DNA of 35,499 nucleotides from Thiomargarita sp. (GTDB lineage: Bacteria; Pseudomonadota; Gammaproteobacteria; Beggiatoales; Beggiatoaceae), in the NCBI GenBank assembly GCA_022729575.1, contig DZAL01000027.1:1-35499 (forward strand), in the 5' to 3' direction. Below are positions 14,416 through 23,156 of the stretch, piece by piece. The translations under genes and the position numbers were made by a program. A model generated the notes under the pieces. It saw only the letters and a list, made by a program, of their open reading frames with translations. It made no database searches and had not been told where the DNA came from. The number at the start of each line of letters is the position of its first letter. The first letter of the stretch is position 1.

Positions 14416-14686
14416 AATACTTTTTCTCTTTTGAATTTGCTGGCCTGGCGGAAATGATTCTGATAATTTCTTCGCCCTCATCTGAAAAAAACAAGTTGGC
14501 TACCACCAAAATGTGTCCTTTTTGTGTTGAACCAATGGTAATCCATCTTTCTTCAAAGTAACTGAAGCGATGGTCAAGTCTAGCGACGTGCAAGGCATCA
14601 TCGTATACTTCTTTGGCTTCTTCAAAGGATACGCCGTGTTTATTCTGGTTTAGCGTATTTTTATTGGCATCCCATTCAAATTTCAT
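14402..14686 (-). CDS. brnT: BrnT-family toxin
   Basis: Toxin of 94 residues with the BrnT pattern: MKFEWDANKNTLNQNKHGVS, then FEEAKEVYDDALHVARLD, ERWITIGSTQKGHILVVANL, and the C-terminal RIISARPANSKEKKYYENY. BrnT is a RelE-fold ribonuclease; the WD-NK-NxxKHGVSF and RIISAR-A--E-KxY segments are diagnostic. In brnTA operons the toxin gene comes first, as it does here, and BrnA represses. Confidence 0.96.
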   Translation of the reverse strand: MKFEWDANKNTLNQNKHGVSFEEAKEVYDDALHVARLDHRFSYFEERWITIGSTQKGHILVVANLFFSDEGEEIIRIISARPANSKEKKYYENY

Positions 14687-14764
14687 AGATTGTGACTTTG
14701 TAGTCCTTTCTGACCTTTTTCATGACAGCGCCAAAATCCGCGTCTAACACTTGCTAATAATTTA

Positions 14765-15335
14765 ATTGTAGGGTGTGCAAAAGCGCAGCGTGGCACACCA
14801 AAAGTTAGAGAATTTGGTGGGCAATGATAAAGCCATTGCCCACCCTACGCTTGCTTAATAACTTTAAGTCTAGCACAAACAAAAATCCCCTGCAACATTT
14901 TACTATTGCAAGGGATAAATTAGGTAAAGTCAGGTCGAATTGAATCCATTTCCCCTTCTAATAGTCTGACTCAGAATTTCCAGAATTATAGAATTGACAT
15001 AATGAACCCCCCATTCTGAAAATTCTAAAATTCTGCCAATCCTGATTCAGACCCTTTACCGCCAAGTAGGCCACCCAATTGGTTTTAAACGTATCGATGA
15101 AATTCAGGTGAGTCTAGCACCAACCAAAATCCCCGGCAACGTTTTACCATTGCCAGGGATAACAGTGACAGTTAACCACCCCCGCCCCGCCTTTTTCAAG
15201 AAGGGGTTAGGGGTGGTTTTTCTTCAGCCAAGTAGCCAGGTAGGGTGCGTTAGGCGCGTCTGTTTGCGCCGTAACGCACCTTTTGGGATCCCGAAATGGT
15301 GCATTACGCTATCGCTAACGCACCCTACGCACGCT
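14765..15335. repeat. Small palindromes followed by composite repeat A-B-C-D-E
   Basis: At 14765-14855 lie two short palindromes, gggtgtgcaaaagcgcagc / gtggcacacc and ggtgggcaatg / cattgcccacc. The composite starts with A at 14868 and continues through B, C and D to an enlarged E (about 15240-15335) nearly identical to the one at 9322-9418. The E end lies three bases from the next stop codon. No gene is seen. Confidence 0.85.
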
Positions 15336-15337
15336 TC

Positions 15338-15850
15338 TCACTCACTCATTAATTGTTCACCAGCACGACTAGCAACTTCCAATCTTAACTGAGGAGAAAT
15401 ACGATAACCAATCCTTGAGAGTTGGTTTAAACAGGGCACCACCAATGAAATCAATCCCTGTTCTTTGGCCAATAACAATAATCCGCAGATGCCAATCACG
15501 GCGAGGCCGCGCTGTTTAGCAACCATTCGTCCCTTACGTTCATCTATTAACAGAAGGTGGCAATGACGTTGTTCCGCTAACAAGATGGCTTCCGCTTCAC
15601 CAACATCAAGTAGCAATGTCAATCTGGAATAATCGTTTGAGTGACTTACTTCTACTACTTGTAGCCAACCTGATAAAACCGCTTGTTTTAATAAGGCCGT
15701 CCCTGGTTTCTGACTTTCCAATGCCAGTTCAGTTAAGACCGCTGGCGGAATTAAAATTTCTCCATACCGTTGACGAAGAAGTTCTAAGTGTTCAATTCGT
15801 GCTAACGCAATCAGCGGTCCTGCATCAGCAACAATGAGAGAAGAATTCAT
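15338..15850 (-). CDS. DUF3368 PIN-like toxin
   Basis: Second DUF3368 protein, 170 residues. It starts MNSSLIVADAGPLIALARIE (D9), then LIPPAVLTELALES, LLLDVGEAEAILLAEQ and LLIDERKGRMVAKQRGLAV, the same order of motifs as at 10702-11193. Its ATG shares one base with the antitoxin stop (TAATG). The GEAEAI glutamate and the IDERKGR aspartate are the expected PIN-like acidic positions. It is one of two copies of this toxin class in the array, with related but differently built antitoxins. Confidence 0.92.
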   Translation of the reverse strand: MNSSLIVADAGPLIALARIEHLELLRQRYGEILIPPAVLTELALESQKPGTALLKQAVLSGWLQVVEVSHSNDYSRLTLLLDVGEAEAILLAEQRHCHLLLIDERKGRMVAKQRGLAVIGICGLLLLAKEQGLISLVVPCLNQLSRIGYRISPQLRLEVASRAGEQLMSE

Positions 15851-16179
15851 TATCCGACCTGTAATTCCGAATCCAGTTCGGCGGGCGAATAATCCACCAC
15901 CGAAATATCGGTTTCTTTAAGTAACTCCAGAAACTCATTAATCGTCAGGTTTGCGGTCTTAGCCGCTTGGGCCATGGTTAAACAGTGAGTTCTAAATAAA
16001 TCGAGGGCCAGTGAACGATGTACTCCATTTTCCAACAACGTTTGGTTGAAAGGAATGGCTAACAGTATTGGATGGTCTCGTTCAGTTATCAAAGCCAACC
16101 CTCCTAATCCAACGGTTCGGATTAATTCACCAAGACGTTGACTTAACTCGTGTGTGCTAAAAACTTCAAGGGATTTCAT
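15850..16179 (-). CDS. Composite Phd-UPF0175 antitoxin
   Basis: Antitoxin of 109 residues from ATG 16179; a TTG further upstream would add seven. Residues 1-50 or so (MKSLEVFSTHELSQRLGELI, then GGLALITERDHPILLAIPFN) look like a Phd/YefM DNA-binding domain. Residues about 60-105 (LALDLFRTHCLTMAQAAKTA, then NEFLELLKETDISVVDYS) match the helix pair of the UPF0175 protein at 11186-11440. The two domains together suit a partner of DUF3368. The inverted repeat at 16226-16253 is a likely binding site. Confidence 0.85.
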   Translation of the reverse strand: MKSLEVFSTHELSQRLGELIRTVGLGGLALITERDHPILLAIPFNQTLLENGVHRSLALDLFRTHCLTMAQAAKTANLTINEFLELLKETDISVVDYSPAELDSELQVG

Positions 16180-16217
16180 AATCAATGACCTGTCTAACAA
16201 TAGGTATTAAGACTTAG

Positions 16218-16253
16218 ATTTTATCACTAATGAGGGTTAAAATCATCATTAGT
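16218..16253 (-). promoter_or_regulatory. Candidate operator and -10 element upstream of the Phd-UPF0175 gene
   Basis: Eight-base arms actaatga (16226-16233) and tcattagt (16246-16253) form an inverted repeat with a 12-base centre. A TAAAAT -10 element (16218-16223, minus strand) lies next to it. The antitoxin could bind here and repress its operon. No strong -35 is visible. Confidence 0.4.
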
Positions 16254-16397
16254 TTGGCGGTGTTACTCAATTTAATTATTTCCATTAGCAACCTATTCTC
16301 GGGTTATCCACAAAAATAACTAAGGAATGATAAGGTTAGATGAGCCCAACCACGGCGTGAATCAGGTTGAATTTGAGCACCATTCCAGCTAAAAACC

Positions 16398-16768
16398 AGA
16401 CCCCATAGCTTTTTACTCGCTACGAGGTCTCAAAGACTTCTGACTCGGGCACAATAATAGTCTGAATCAGAATTTTCAGAATGAAACCCACCCCATTCTG
16501 AAAATTCTAAAATTCTGCCAATCCTGATTCCGACCCTTTACCGCCAAGTAGCCCACCCAATTGGTTTTAAAAGTATCGATGAAATTCAGGTGAGTCTAGC
16601 ACCAACCAAAATTCCCTGCAACCTTTTACCATTGCAAGGGATAACAGTGAAAGTTAACCACCCCCACCCCTCCTTTTTCAAGAAAGGGTTAGGGGTGGTT
16701 TAACTGGGTGGGATAAGCGAAGGAGGGGCGTGACGGCGCAAACTGACGCGCTTAACGCACCCTACGCT
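16398..16768. repeat. Composite repeat G-B-C-D-E at the end of the array
   Basis: G is the agaccccatagc / gctacgaggtct hairpin. Block B is shortened in its left arm. C, D and E follow, and E (gcgcttaacgcaccctacgc) ends within five bases of the stop codon of the large surface-protein gene. This is the last composite copy in the window. Positions 16254-16397 hold no gene. Confidence 0.85.
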
Positions 16769-16772
16769 TGTT

Positions 16773-19700
16773 TTATTGACAAATACAATAATTACCGCAA
16801 GCATCAGCCCAGTTAGAATCTGGACGACATTGACCACCCTGACATAAGTTCTGATAAGTGGGGTTGATTCTTTGTCCTGGAGGTGCTATCAGTTGGTGAG
16901 AACCGATAAAATTACCGGCTTCATCAACATCTTCATTACTTCCAAGATAATAAGGCCCAAACGTCACTTGCCATTGTCTAGGCGCGGAGTTGTTTGGTAA
17001 TGCACTACATTGTGTGTTATACCAAGCTTCGTTCCATTCGCGCCCGCAAACTTCATCATCACTAACAATGCGAAGCTCCTCATTACACATTGCACCGTTT
17101 GGATTTTGGATGCAACATCTGTCATGAAGGATACTACCTGCCGACATAAAACCTTGTACTGTACAAACTTGAAGGTTTTGAATCTTAGGCGCAAGTGATA
17201 CATCATTCCCACATCGTGCGCCTATTCCACCAAAACAACGTTCTCCTGAGAAATTACACTGTGCCACAGGAGTTGGTCCCGGTTCAGGGGTTGGCCCTGG
17301 TTCAGGCGTTGGCCCTGGTTCAGGGGTTGGCCCTGGTTCAGGCGTTGGCCCTGGTTCAGGGGTTGGTCCTGGTTCAGGAGTTGGCCCTGGTTCAGGAGTT
17401 GGCCCTGGTTCAGGGGTTGGCCCTGGTTCAGGAGTTGGTCCTGGTTCAGGGGTTGGTCCTGGTTCAGGAGTTGGCCCTGGTTCAGGAGTTGGCCCCGGTT
17501 CAGGAGTTGGTCCTGGAGTTGGTCCTGGAGTCGGTGGCTTTGGACTCTCCTTGCTAGGACAACCTAGCGTATAAGTCCATCCAGTAGATGGGTCACCAGC
17601 ACACTTAGCGGTCACTGTTACAGTGATACTCTTTGATTCACCAGAGTAAGATAGCATTTTATAACCACTTGTTCCAGCACACCCTGTATCTAATAGTGTA
17701 TTTCCTTCGTATTGAACGACCATTCTATCTGGTACGGTGTAAGTGTCATAACTAAATGAGAAAGTTCCGCTCTTTCTACCCAAGTAGATGCTACGAGAAT
17801 CGGATTCACTCCCACCCGCACTTGCACCTTCACTGCATTCCGTCTCAACCGTGAAAGTCAAAGCGTTGCTCGTTTTATCCCCAACTTTCACCGTAACACC
17901 ACCCGTTTCCACACCGTTTGGTGCTATCACTTGCAATTCTGACTCAGAAGCAGAAACCACCTTGGCTTGTCCACCATTGAAGGTGACAATATTATTAGCT
18001 GAATTCTGGGTGTCAAACCCCACACCTCTAATGGTGACGGCTGTACCATCACTACCTGAGTCTGGGAGTAGCTTAGTAATTTTAAGCTCAGAGGTGATTT
18101 CAAATTCACCAGAACTTTCTTGGTCCTTGTGAGTAACTTTAACCTTGATTTTTGGACCTTCTGCCGTGTTGCGAAAATCTGCTGGCAACGTGAAAGTCAT
18201 TTCCGTTCCATCCGAATTGATGGCAGTGGGATCAAGAGTCAATTCATTCGCCTTGCCCTTTTCATCGGTTAAGATGATTTTCGGAGATTTGTCTTCAACT
18301 GGCGCAAAGCCACGGCCACGAATGGTCATTTCCACCTCTTCAGATTTCTTCTGAATGCTCTCAGGAGTCACTTCCTTGACTTGAAATTGCCATTTCACTT
18401 CAAAATTAATGACACCTGGTACAGTTATAAGAGCACCCACCGTTGCACCAATGTTTGCCCCTGCGACAACGGCACCACCAATTTCGATAGCGGCTTGTAC
18501 TTGTCCAAGTATAGGAGTTAACTTAGCAGCAAGTTTCACAGCAAACTTCTCTAAAAACTGTTGACCATATTTTTTAGCAAAATATTGTGTAATAGGTCCT
18601 GGTGGAAATTGAAGAAAATCGTCACGTAGCATAGTAAGAACAGACATAACCGCACCTTTAACATCGTGATTATCAATCAGTGTCCCAACAGTATTAACAA
18701 TACCAGGTGAGACACTAATGATGATATTTGTTAGTTCTCGCGGATTTTGTCTTTGACCCAAAATAAAATCTACGAAGCGTAAGATAACTTGGTCAATAAT
18801 TGTTCTAAATTGTAGGTAGCGATGAACTGTAATGTTGCCTTGGGGAGAAATAATGCCAGGCGTTACTACTTCTACCTTACAATCCTTCCAATTAGATTGT
18901 CCGTAATCTTTCTTTTCAGAAGCCCAAAAAAGTTGTGAGAGCCCTTTTTGTGGTCCAACCATTTGACCATCAAAATATGAGTCAATATGCGGAAACAGTT
19001 CTTTTCCCTCAGAATCAATAAATTTAGCACTTAGATAGAGTTGTGTATCGTTTTCTACCCCAAGATTGCCTGTATTATCTATTTGGAAAACAGCTATTTC
19101 ATACTGTTTTTCTTTAGGAGTAATTGTTGGTCCCTTTTGCTCAGTTTCTTCTCTCAGTCCCTTTCGCATGACTAACCGCAAAGTACCGTTTTCCAAAAGC
19201 GCGGCAATAGATTTTTGCACGGCTTCCATCGCTACAAATAAAGCATCATAATAGCTTTGCGAACCAGCATTCAAGAAATAAGGGTCTGCTTTTAAGGCAG
19301 TTCCCAAAACAGAAGATAAAGTGATCACTTCTGGCAAATTGCTAACAGCAGTCCGTACTTGACCTAAAGAAGCCAAATCTACTTGTTGTTCAACTGGTAG
19401 AAGAGTCATCAACAAAGCCACTGCCGTTGACAAATTATCCAACGTTACACTCGTATCCCCAGGCAACGTCACTGCTTGCAAAAATACCGTCACTGGCTGA
19501 TTCCCTGATTCTGGTAACATCGCATAAACCATGTCCATACCAGAATTATCCACGTCAACTTTGACGTTACCATTCGCATCAGGAATCGCTTCACCGATTG
19601 GCCCAAAAGACACCATTAAATTAGTCACATTAACGGGTGAACCAGCGGGCAATACCACTTGTGCAGGGATTTCTCGCGTCACCTTCAAAAAGAGTGGATT

Positions 19701-21806
19701 ACTCAATGCTTTGGTATCCGCGACCGTTACTCGCCCAGATATGGCTTGAGCAGGAACGACGACCTCAATGCTAGTATCCGTTGCTTGAGAAACTGGTGCA
19801 TTCACAGTTTCAAAATAGACGTTAGTCACGTTGGCTAAATTCAACCCCGTCAACGTCAATTTCTCTCCCACGCGCACAATTGGCGTTTCCGTTTCCAACA
19901 ATAACGGCGCATTCTTTGGTAACAATTGTATTCCGAGCCAATTCGACCGCAATCCTCTCGCAACGACGGCAACTCGTGAACCCGCACCTTCTGGCAATAC
20001 CACAGTTAATTCAGTCGTGGTTGCCGTCACTGGAGTCAGATTAATGGGTTGATTATTTTCATCTTTGAAGATAACGATATTTTCACCCGCAGTCGGCGCA
20101 AAACCCGCTCCTTTGAGAATCAACGTATCGCCGGCTCTCGCAGTATCTTCCAACACTTTATCGCCAAAAACGACGGTAGTAGATTCCAAATAGACTCGAT
20201 TCACTAAATCAAGAATATCGGACGAAGCCATCGGAGCAATCCGATTATCATCTTTGCTATCCATCAGACCGTCATTATCATCGTCGGTGTCCAGATAATC
20301 AGGAACATCATCATTGTCAAAATCAAGCGATTGTTTGGGATCAGAGCCAATTTCATCTTTATCCGCAATGCCATTCCCATCAGCGTCGGCATCTACGAAA
20401 TTCCCCAAACCGTCACCATCAGCATCCGTACTACTTTCTTGCTGGTCAGGAATGCCGTCATTGTCAGAATCCAAATCAAGCCAATTTGGACTGCCGTCAC
20501 CATCAATATCTTGATTTCCCTTCGCTTCGATACCGTCCAAAATACCGTCACCATCGGTATCAGGTGAATGATTGACCAAACCTAATGTCGTTTCCACACT
20601 GTCAGCAAGACCATCCACGTCATCATCTATGAAAATGCTCACGGTATAAGTGAAACTATCAGCACCACGACCATTTTGGTCAGTGACCAACAAGTAAAAA
20701 TCACCGGTGGATGGCAATTGAGCGGAGAATTTTTCTGAATCAAGATTATTCTCATCAGCACTAAAATTAATGTCGCGCAAAGGCTGTCCCGTTTCTTTTT
20801 CAATAGAAAGCATGGGCTTAAAATTGGGGTCCGTCTTGGTAATCACGACACTGATAATGTCGCCTTGCGTACCTGGGAACTTGAAATAATCTTCGTCATT
20901 ATCAGATTGAATGGCACCACCGACACTCCAAGGGTAACTAGGAATAGGCGTTGCCGATGTATGAACGTCGTTGGGTTCTTTTTCAGTCACGTTGGCAGCG
21001 GCCCAATACAACTCCCGCGTCCCATCCTCCTTCTGATAATAAATCTCCAAATACGGTTGCGCCGTCCCCACTGCCCCATACAATCCATCAAACATCAACT
21101 CAAATTCCACCGTCCGCGGATAACTCAAATAAAACGCCGCATACCCAGGCCCTGTTTCGGAGTCTAACCAACCGCCTACTACGCCACCATAAATATTTGG
21201 TGCCGTTATATCCACCCCAAAAAACGTACTCTCTAGTGCCTCTGGAGAACTTAACACATTGGTGACATAAAAACCTGGCTTTAATAATGGGGTTTTATAT
21301 ACCAGCCCAGGAGTCATGGTTTGCTCATACACCGAGTTAGCTTTTGATGGTCGGTCTATCCACACTTGAAACGGTGATTGAGTTCCCGTATAATCAGAGA
21401 ATTTCAGTTCTACCGCTGTACTTTTAGCCAAAGAAAAGCCGATCCAACTGGCTAATTCTCCGCGTTCTTTGAGAATAGAACCGGCAAAGAAACCGCCACC
21501 ATAGCGCGGTTCCGCCAATTTGGGGTTGATAAGCAAACTCCATACGCCTTCCGATTGCCCCGCTGGTAACGTCACTACCGCGGTATAAAATCCCGCACGG
21601 TCTAACTTGACCGGATAAGTGCAACTATTCTCGTTGCACGCGGATTCTTCTCCCGCAGCCATACTGATAGGCGTGGCGAGGAGGAGGGAAATAAACCACC
21701 AACCTATCAAAAAGGTGGCGGTAAACCACTTGCCCAGTGGTGGGTCAAGGGCGGTTAAATATCCTCTTTTAAGAAGAGGAGTTTCTCTGGTGAGAGAGTT
21801 TGACAT
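16773..21806 (-). CDS. Large secreted multidomain surface protein
   Basis: Protein of 1,677 residues. A hydrophobic segment at about 27-50 (WFTATFLIGWWFISLLLATP) ending near MAAGEESA is a signal peptide with a long N-region. Around 275-390 there is a PPC-like beta domain (EPNDVHTSATPI, DNDEDYFKF, FTYTVSIFI). Around 395-525 come Asp-rich calcium-binding repeats of thrombospondin type 3 style (DTDGDGILDG, DSDNDGIPD, DTDDDNDGLMD). IPT/TIG-like domains follow near 545-710 and 1240-1330. A Pro-rich stalk covers about 1420-1515, with 13 GPTPEP units, and the last 150 residues contain 14 cysteines. AAGGAG precedes the ATG. There is no LPXTG or PEP-CTERM tail. It probably acts at the cell surface; ligand unknown. 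Confidence 0.88.
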   Translation of the reverse strand: MSNSLTRETPLLKRGYLTALDPPLGKWFTATFLIGWWFISLLLATPISMAAGEESACNENSCTYPVKLDRAGFYTAVVTLPAGQSEGVWSLLINPKLAEPRYGGGFFAGSILKERGELASWIGFSLAKSTAVELKFSDYTGTQSPFQVWIDRPSKANSVYEQTMTPGLVYKTPLLKPGFYVTNVLSSPEALESTFFGVDITAPNIYGGVVGGWLDSETGPGYAAFYLSYPRTVEFELMFDGLYGAVGTAQPYLEIYYQKEDGTRELYWAAANVTEKEPNDVHTSATPIPSYPWSVGGAIQSDNDEDYFKFPGTQGDIISVVITKTDPNFKPMLSIEKETGQPLRDINFSADENNLDSEKFSAQLPSTGDFYLLVTDQNGRGADSFTYTVSIFIDDDVDGLADSVETTLGLVNHSPDTDGDGILDGIEAKGNQDIDGDGSPNWLDLDSDNDGIPDQQESSTDADGDGLGNFVDADADGNGIADKDEIGSDPKQSLDFDNDDVPDYLDTDDDNDGLMDSKDDNRIAPMASSDILDLVNRVYLESTTVVFGDKVLEDTARAGDTLILKGAGFAPTAGENIVIFKDENNQPINLTPVTATTTELTVVLPEGAGSRVAVVARGLRSNWLGIQLLPKNAPLLLETETPIVRVGEKLTLTGLNLANVTNVYFETVNAPVSQATDTSIEVVVPAQAISGRVTVADTKALSNPLFLKVTREIPAQVVLPAGSPVNVTNLMVSFGPIGEAIPDANGNVKVDVDNSGMDMVYAMLPESGNQPVTVFLQAVTLPGDTSVTLDNLSTAVALLMTLLPVEQQVDLASLGQVRTAVSNLPEVITLSSVLGTALKADPYFLNAGSQSYYDALFVAMEAVQKSIAALLENGTLRLVMRKGLREETEQKGPTITPKEKQYEIAVFQIDNTGNLGVENDTQLYLSAKFIDSEGKELFPHIDSYFDGQMVGPQKGLSQLFWASEKKDYGQSNWKDCKVEVVTPGIISPQGNITVHRYLQFRTIIDQVILRFVDFILGQRQNPRELTNIIISVSPGIVNTVGTLIDNHDVKGAVMSVLTMLRDDFLQFPPGPITQYFAKKYGQQFLEKFAVKLAAKLTPILGQVQAAIEIGGAVVAGANIGATVGALITVPGVINFEVKWQFQVKEVTPESIQKKSEEVEMTIRGRGFAPVEDKSPKIILTDEKGKANELTLDPTAINSDGTEMTFTLPADFRNTAEGPKIKVKVTHKDQESSGEFEITSELKITKLLPDSGSDGTAVTIRGVGFDTQNSANNIVTFNGGQAKVVSASESELQVIAPNGVETGGVTVKVGDKTSNALTFTVETECSEGASAGGSESDSRSIYLGRKSGTFSFSYDTYTVPDRMVVQYEGNTLLDTGCAGTSGYKMLSYSGESKSITVTVTAKCAGDPSTGWTYTLGCPSKESPKPPTPGPTPGPTPEPGPTPEPGPTPEPGPTPEPGPTPEPGPTPEPGPTPEPGPTPEPGPTPEPGPTPEPGPTPEPGPTPEPGPTPEPGPTPVAQCNFSGERCFGGIGARCGNDVSLAPKIQNLQVCTVQGFMSAGSILHDRCCIQNPNGAMCNEELRIVSDDEVCGREWNEAWYNTQCSALPNNSAPRQWQVTFGPYYLGSNEDVDEAGNFIGSHQLIAPPGQRINPTYQNLCQGGQCRPDSNWADACGNYCICQ
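17281..17514 (-). repeat. 18-bp tandem repeat encoding the GPTPEP stalk
   Basis: Thirteen copies of an 18-base unit starting ggttcagg, with differences confined mainly to third codon positions. They encode a Pro-Glu-Gly-Thr spacer between the Ig-like part and the Cys-rich tail of the surface protein. Such arrays change copy number readily and would alter stalk length. The open frame on the opposite strand is only a by-product of the repeat. Confidence 0.9.
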
Positions 21807-21880
21807 ACTAAATGCTCCTTGGTTAACAAATAAAGTGATAAGATGATTTGCAAAAATCTACTTCAAAAAATGTCTTAAAA

Positions 21881-22141
21881 AACTCACCTTTAACACCACC
21901 ACCCCCAACCCCTCCTTGGTAAGGAGGGGAGTACGCACTACCGGCACCGCCAGAATACCCCCCTCCTTACCAAGGCTACTCTATGCACACAAGTTCATGG
22001 TAAATCAGTTAAGCCATTGATAAACCAAAGAAATAATTTTTGGCCTCGTTTTGTAATTACATTTAATTTCAACAGGTTACAAACTTATGTGCATAGAGTA
22101 GCTTACCAAGGAGGGGCTGGGGGTGGTGCGTAAGGTGAGTT
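21881..22141. mobile_element. Palindromic element (AACTCACC ends), copy 1, interrupted
   Basis: The left end aactcacctt and right end gcgtaaggtgagtt are inverted repeats, as are the inner arms caacccctccttggtaagg and ccttaccaaggaggggctgg. Two more copies lie at 22956-23145 and 25000-25137. This copy is split by a second element at 21976-22101. No ORF; probably a non-autonomous miniature element. Confidence 0.75.
21976..22101. mobile_element. 126-bp miniature element nested in copy 1
   Basis: The ends ctactctatgcacacaagtt and aacttatgtgcatagagtag are 20-base inverted repeats with one mismatch. The element is flanked on both sides by cttaccaagg (21966-21975 and 22102-22111), a 10-bp target duplication. 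The uninterrupted copy at 25000-25137 shows a single cttaccaagg at the same place, so the insertion is directly visible. No coding capacity; it must have been moved by a transposase elsewhere. Confidence 0.88.
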
Positions 22142-22660
22142 AAAACAATTTCAATCGTGTGGGGTGAATATTTCACCTCAGCGTTTTTAAGTCTCCACTA
22201 ATTTCCTGATAAAATCAGGGGTTAGTGGCTAAATCAATACAGTTACTATTACTTTTGGTGATAGTTTCTGATTTGGATAAAAAACTGTTTTTGGCAGTTT
22301 CTACTTTCTATAGGCAACCTAGAAAGTCGTTTTGTTAGGGTGGTAAGATTAACATTTTTTAACTACTGCGGTTGGCGATAGTTTTGATTTGGTGCGTGGG
22401 ACGCACCCCACATCCTGGCTTGGAGTTCCAGACTGTTCTTTATACCCCTTCATAGGTGATTTTGTCATGGGTGATACAAGTTAAAATTTTTTAATTAGTT
22501 GGCGTGTTTTGTCTTACTCATTGATTTTACGTATTTTTATTCGTAATCGCCGATGGTCATAGATGGCAGTGATGACATCGATTAACTCAGGATTCCACTC
22601 CAATTTGGAGCATACTCTTATGCGTGATATGCGTCAATCAGGTATTAAGATTGAAACAGG
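22142..22660. other. Non-coding region
   Basis: No convincing gene on either strand. One hairpin-like segment, ctgataaaatcagg near 22205, and a small palindrome, ggtgcgtgggacgcacc near 22390, are the only structures noted. Confidence 0.6.
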
Positions 22661-22666
22661 TGCTAA

Positions 22667-22897
22667 GGTTTCCTAAACCTGGGAGGTTTAGGAAACCGAG
22701 TGGTTAGGTTTCCTAAACCTGGGAGGTTTAGGAAACCGAGTGGTTGGGTTTCCTAAACTTGGAAGGTTTAGGAAATCGAGTGGTTGGGTTTCCTAAACCT
22801 GGGAGGTTTAGGAAATCGAGTGGTTGGGTTTCCTAAACTTGGGAGGTTTAGGAAACTGAGTGGTTAGGTTTCCTAAACTTGGAAGGTTTAGGAAACC
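22667..22897. repeat. 40-bp tandem array of palindromes
   Basis: Six consecutive units with a 40-base period. Each contains the palindrome ggtttcctaaacc / ggtttaggaaacc and the linker gagtggtt. Units differ at a few bases, some compensating between arms. Single relatives occur at 23157-23189 and 28861-28891. The constant linkers rule out a CRISPR array. Confidence 0.93.
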
Positions 22898-22955
22898 TTG
22901 GTGGCGAAGAAAAGTCAGCTCTTGCCTCTTGTCACGCCGTGAAAAGATGGTTCAT

Positions 22956-23145
22956 AACTCACCTTACGCACGGTTAACTCAACCACCCCCAGCCCCTCCT
23001 TGTTAAGGAGGGGAGTATGCGCCAACTGAGTTGGCATGGTGTACTCCCCTCCTTAGCAAGGAGGGGCTGGGGGTGGTTAGGCGTAAATAAATTAATAAGG
23101 TAAATATTATACACCTTATTTTAGTTTGGATGCGTAAGGTGAGTT
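22956..23145. mobile_element. Palindromic element (AACTCACC ends), copy 2
   Basis: Begins aactcaccttacgcacgg and ends gcgtaaggtgagtt, with TA on both outer sides. The inner arms are ccagcccctccttgttaagg and ccttagcaaggaggggctgg. About 45 extra bases (taaataaattaataaggt and on) sit between the inner right arm and the right end. No ORF. Confidence 0.75.
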
Positions 23146-23156
23146 ACTAAGGTTCA

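Noticed and set aside
1..16770. A classical (super)integron array with attC sites
   Set aside because: Block E has gcctaac and gttaggc sequences that fit attC core-site consensus, and the genes share orientation. But the spacers are long, multi-block and variable, the paired core sites and L boxes are not in the required order, no integrase is in the window, and the gcgcctaacgcaccctacg palindrome is a widespread small repeat. Kept only as a hypothesis to test.
17195..17557. Plus-strand ORF with VQGLALVQ repeats
   Set aside because: It is the complement of the GPTPEP-encoding repeat in the surface-protein gene and has no sign of being translated.
20314..21265. Plus-strand ORFs opposite the surface-protein gene
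   Set aside because: They are shadows of the calcium-binding Asp-rich repeats and neighbouring domains of the real gene.
22667..22897. CRISPR array
   Set aside because: The repeat period is 40 bases, but the linkers between palindromes are nearly identical and only eight to ten bases long. There are no spacers and no cas genes.
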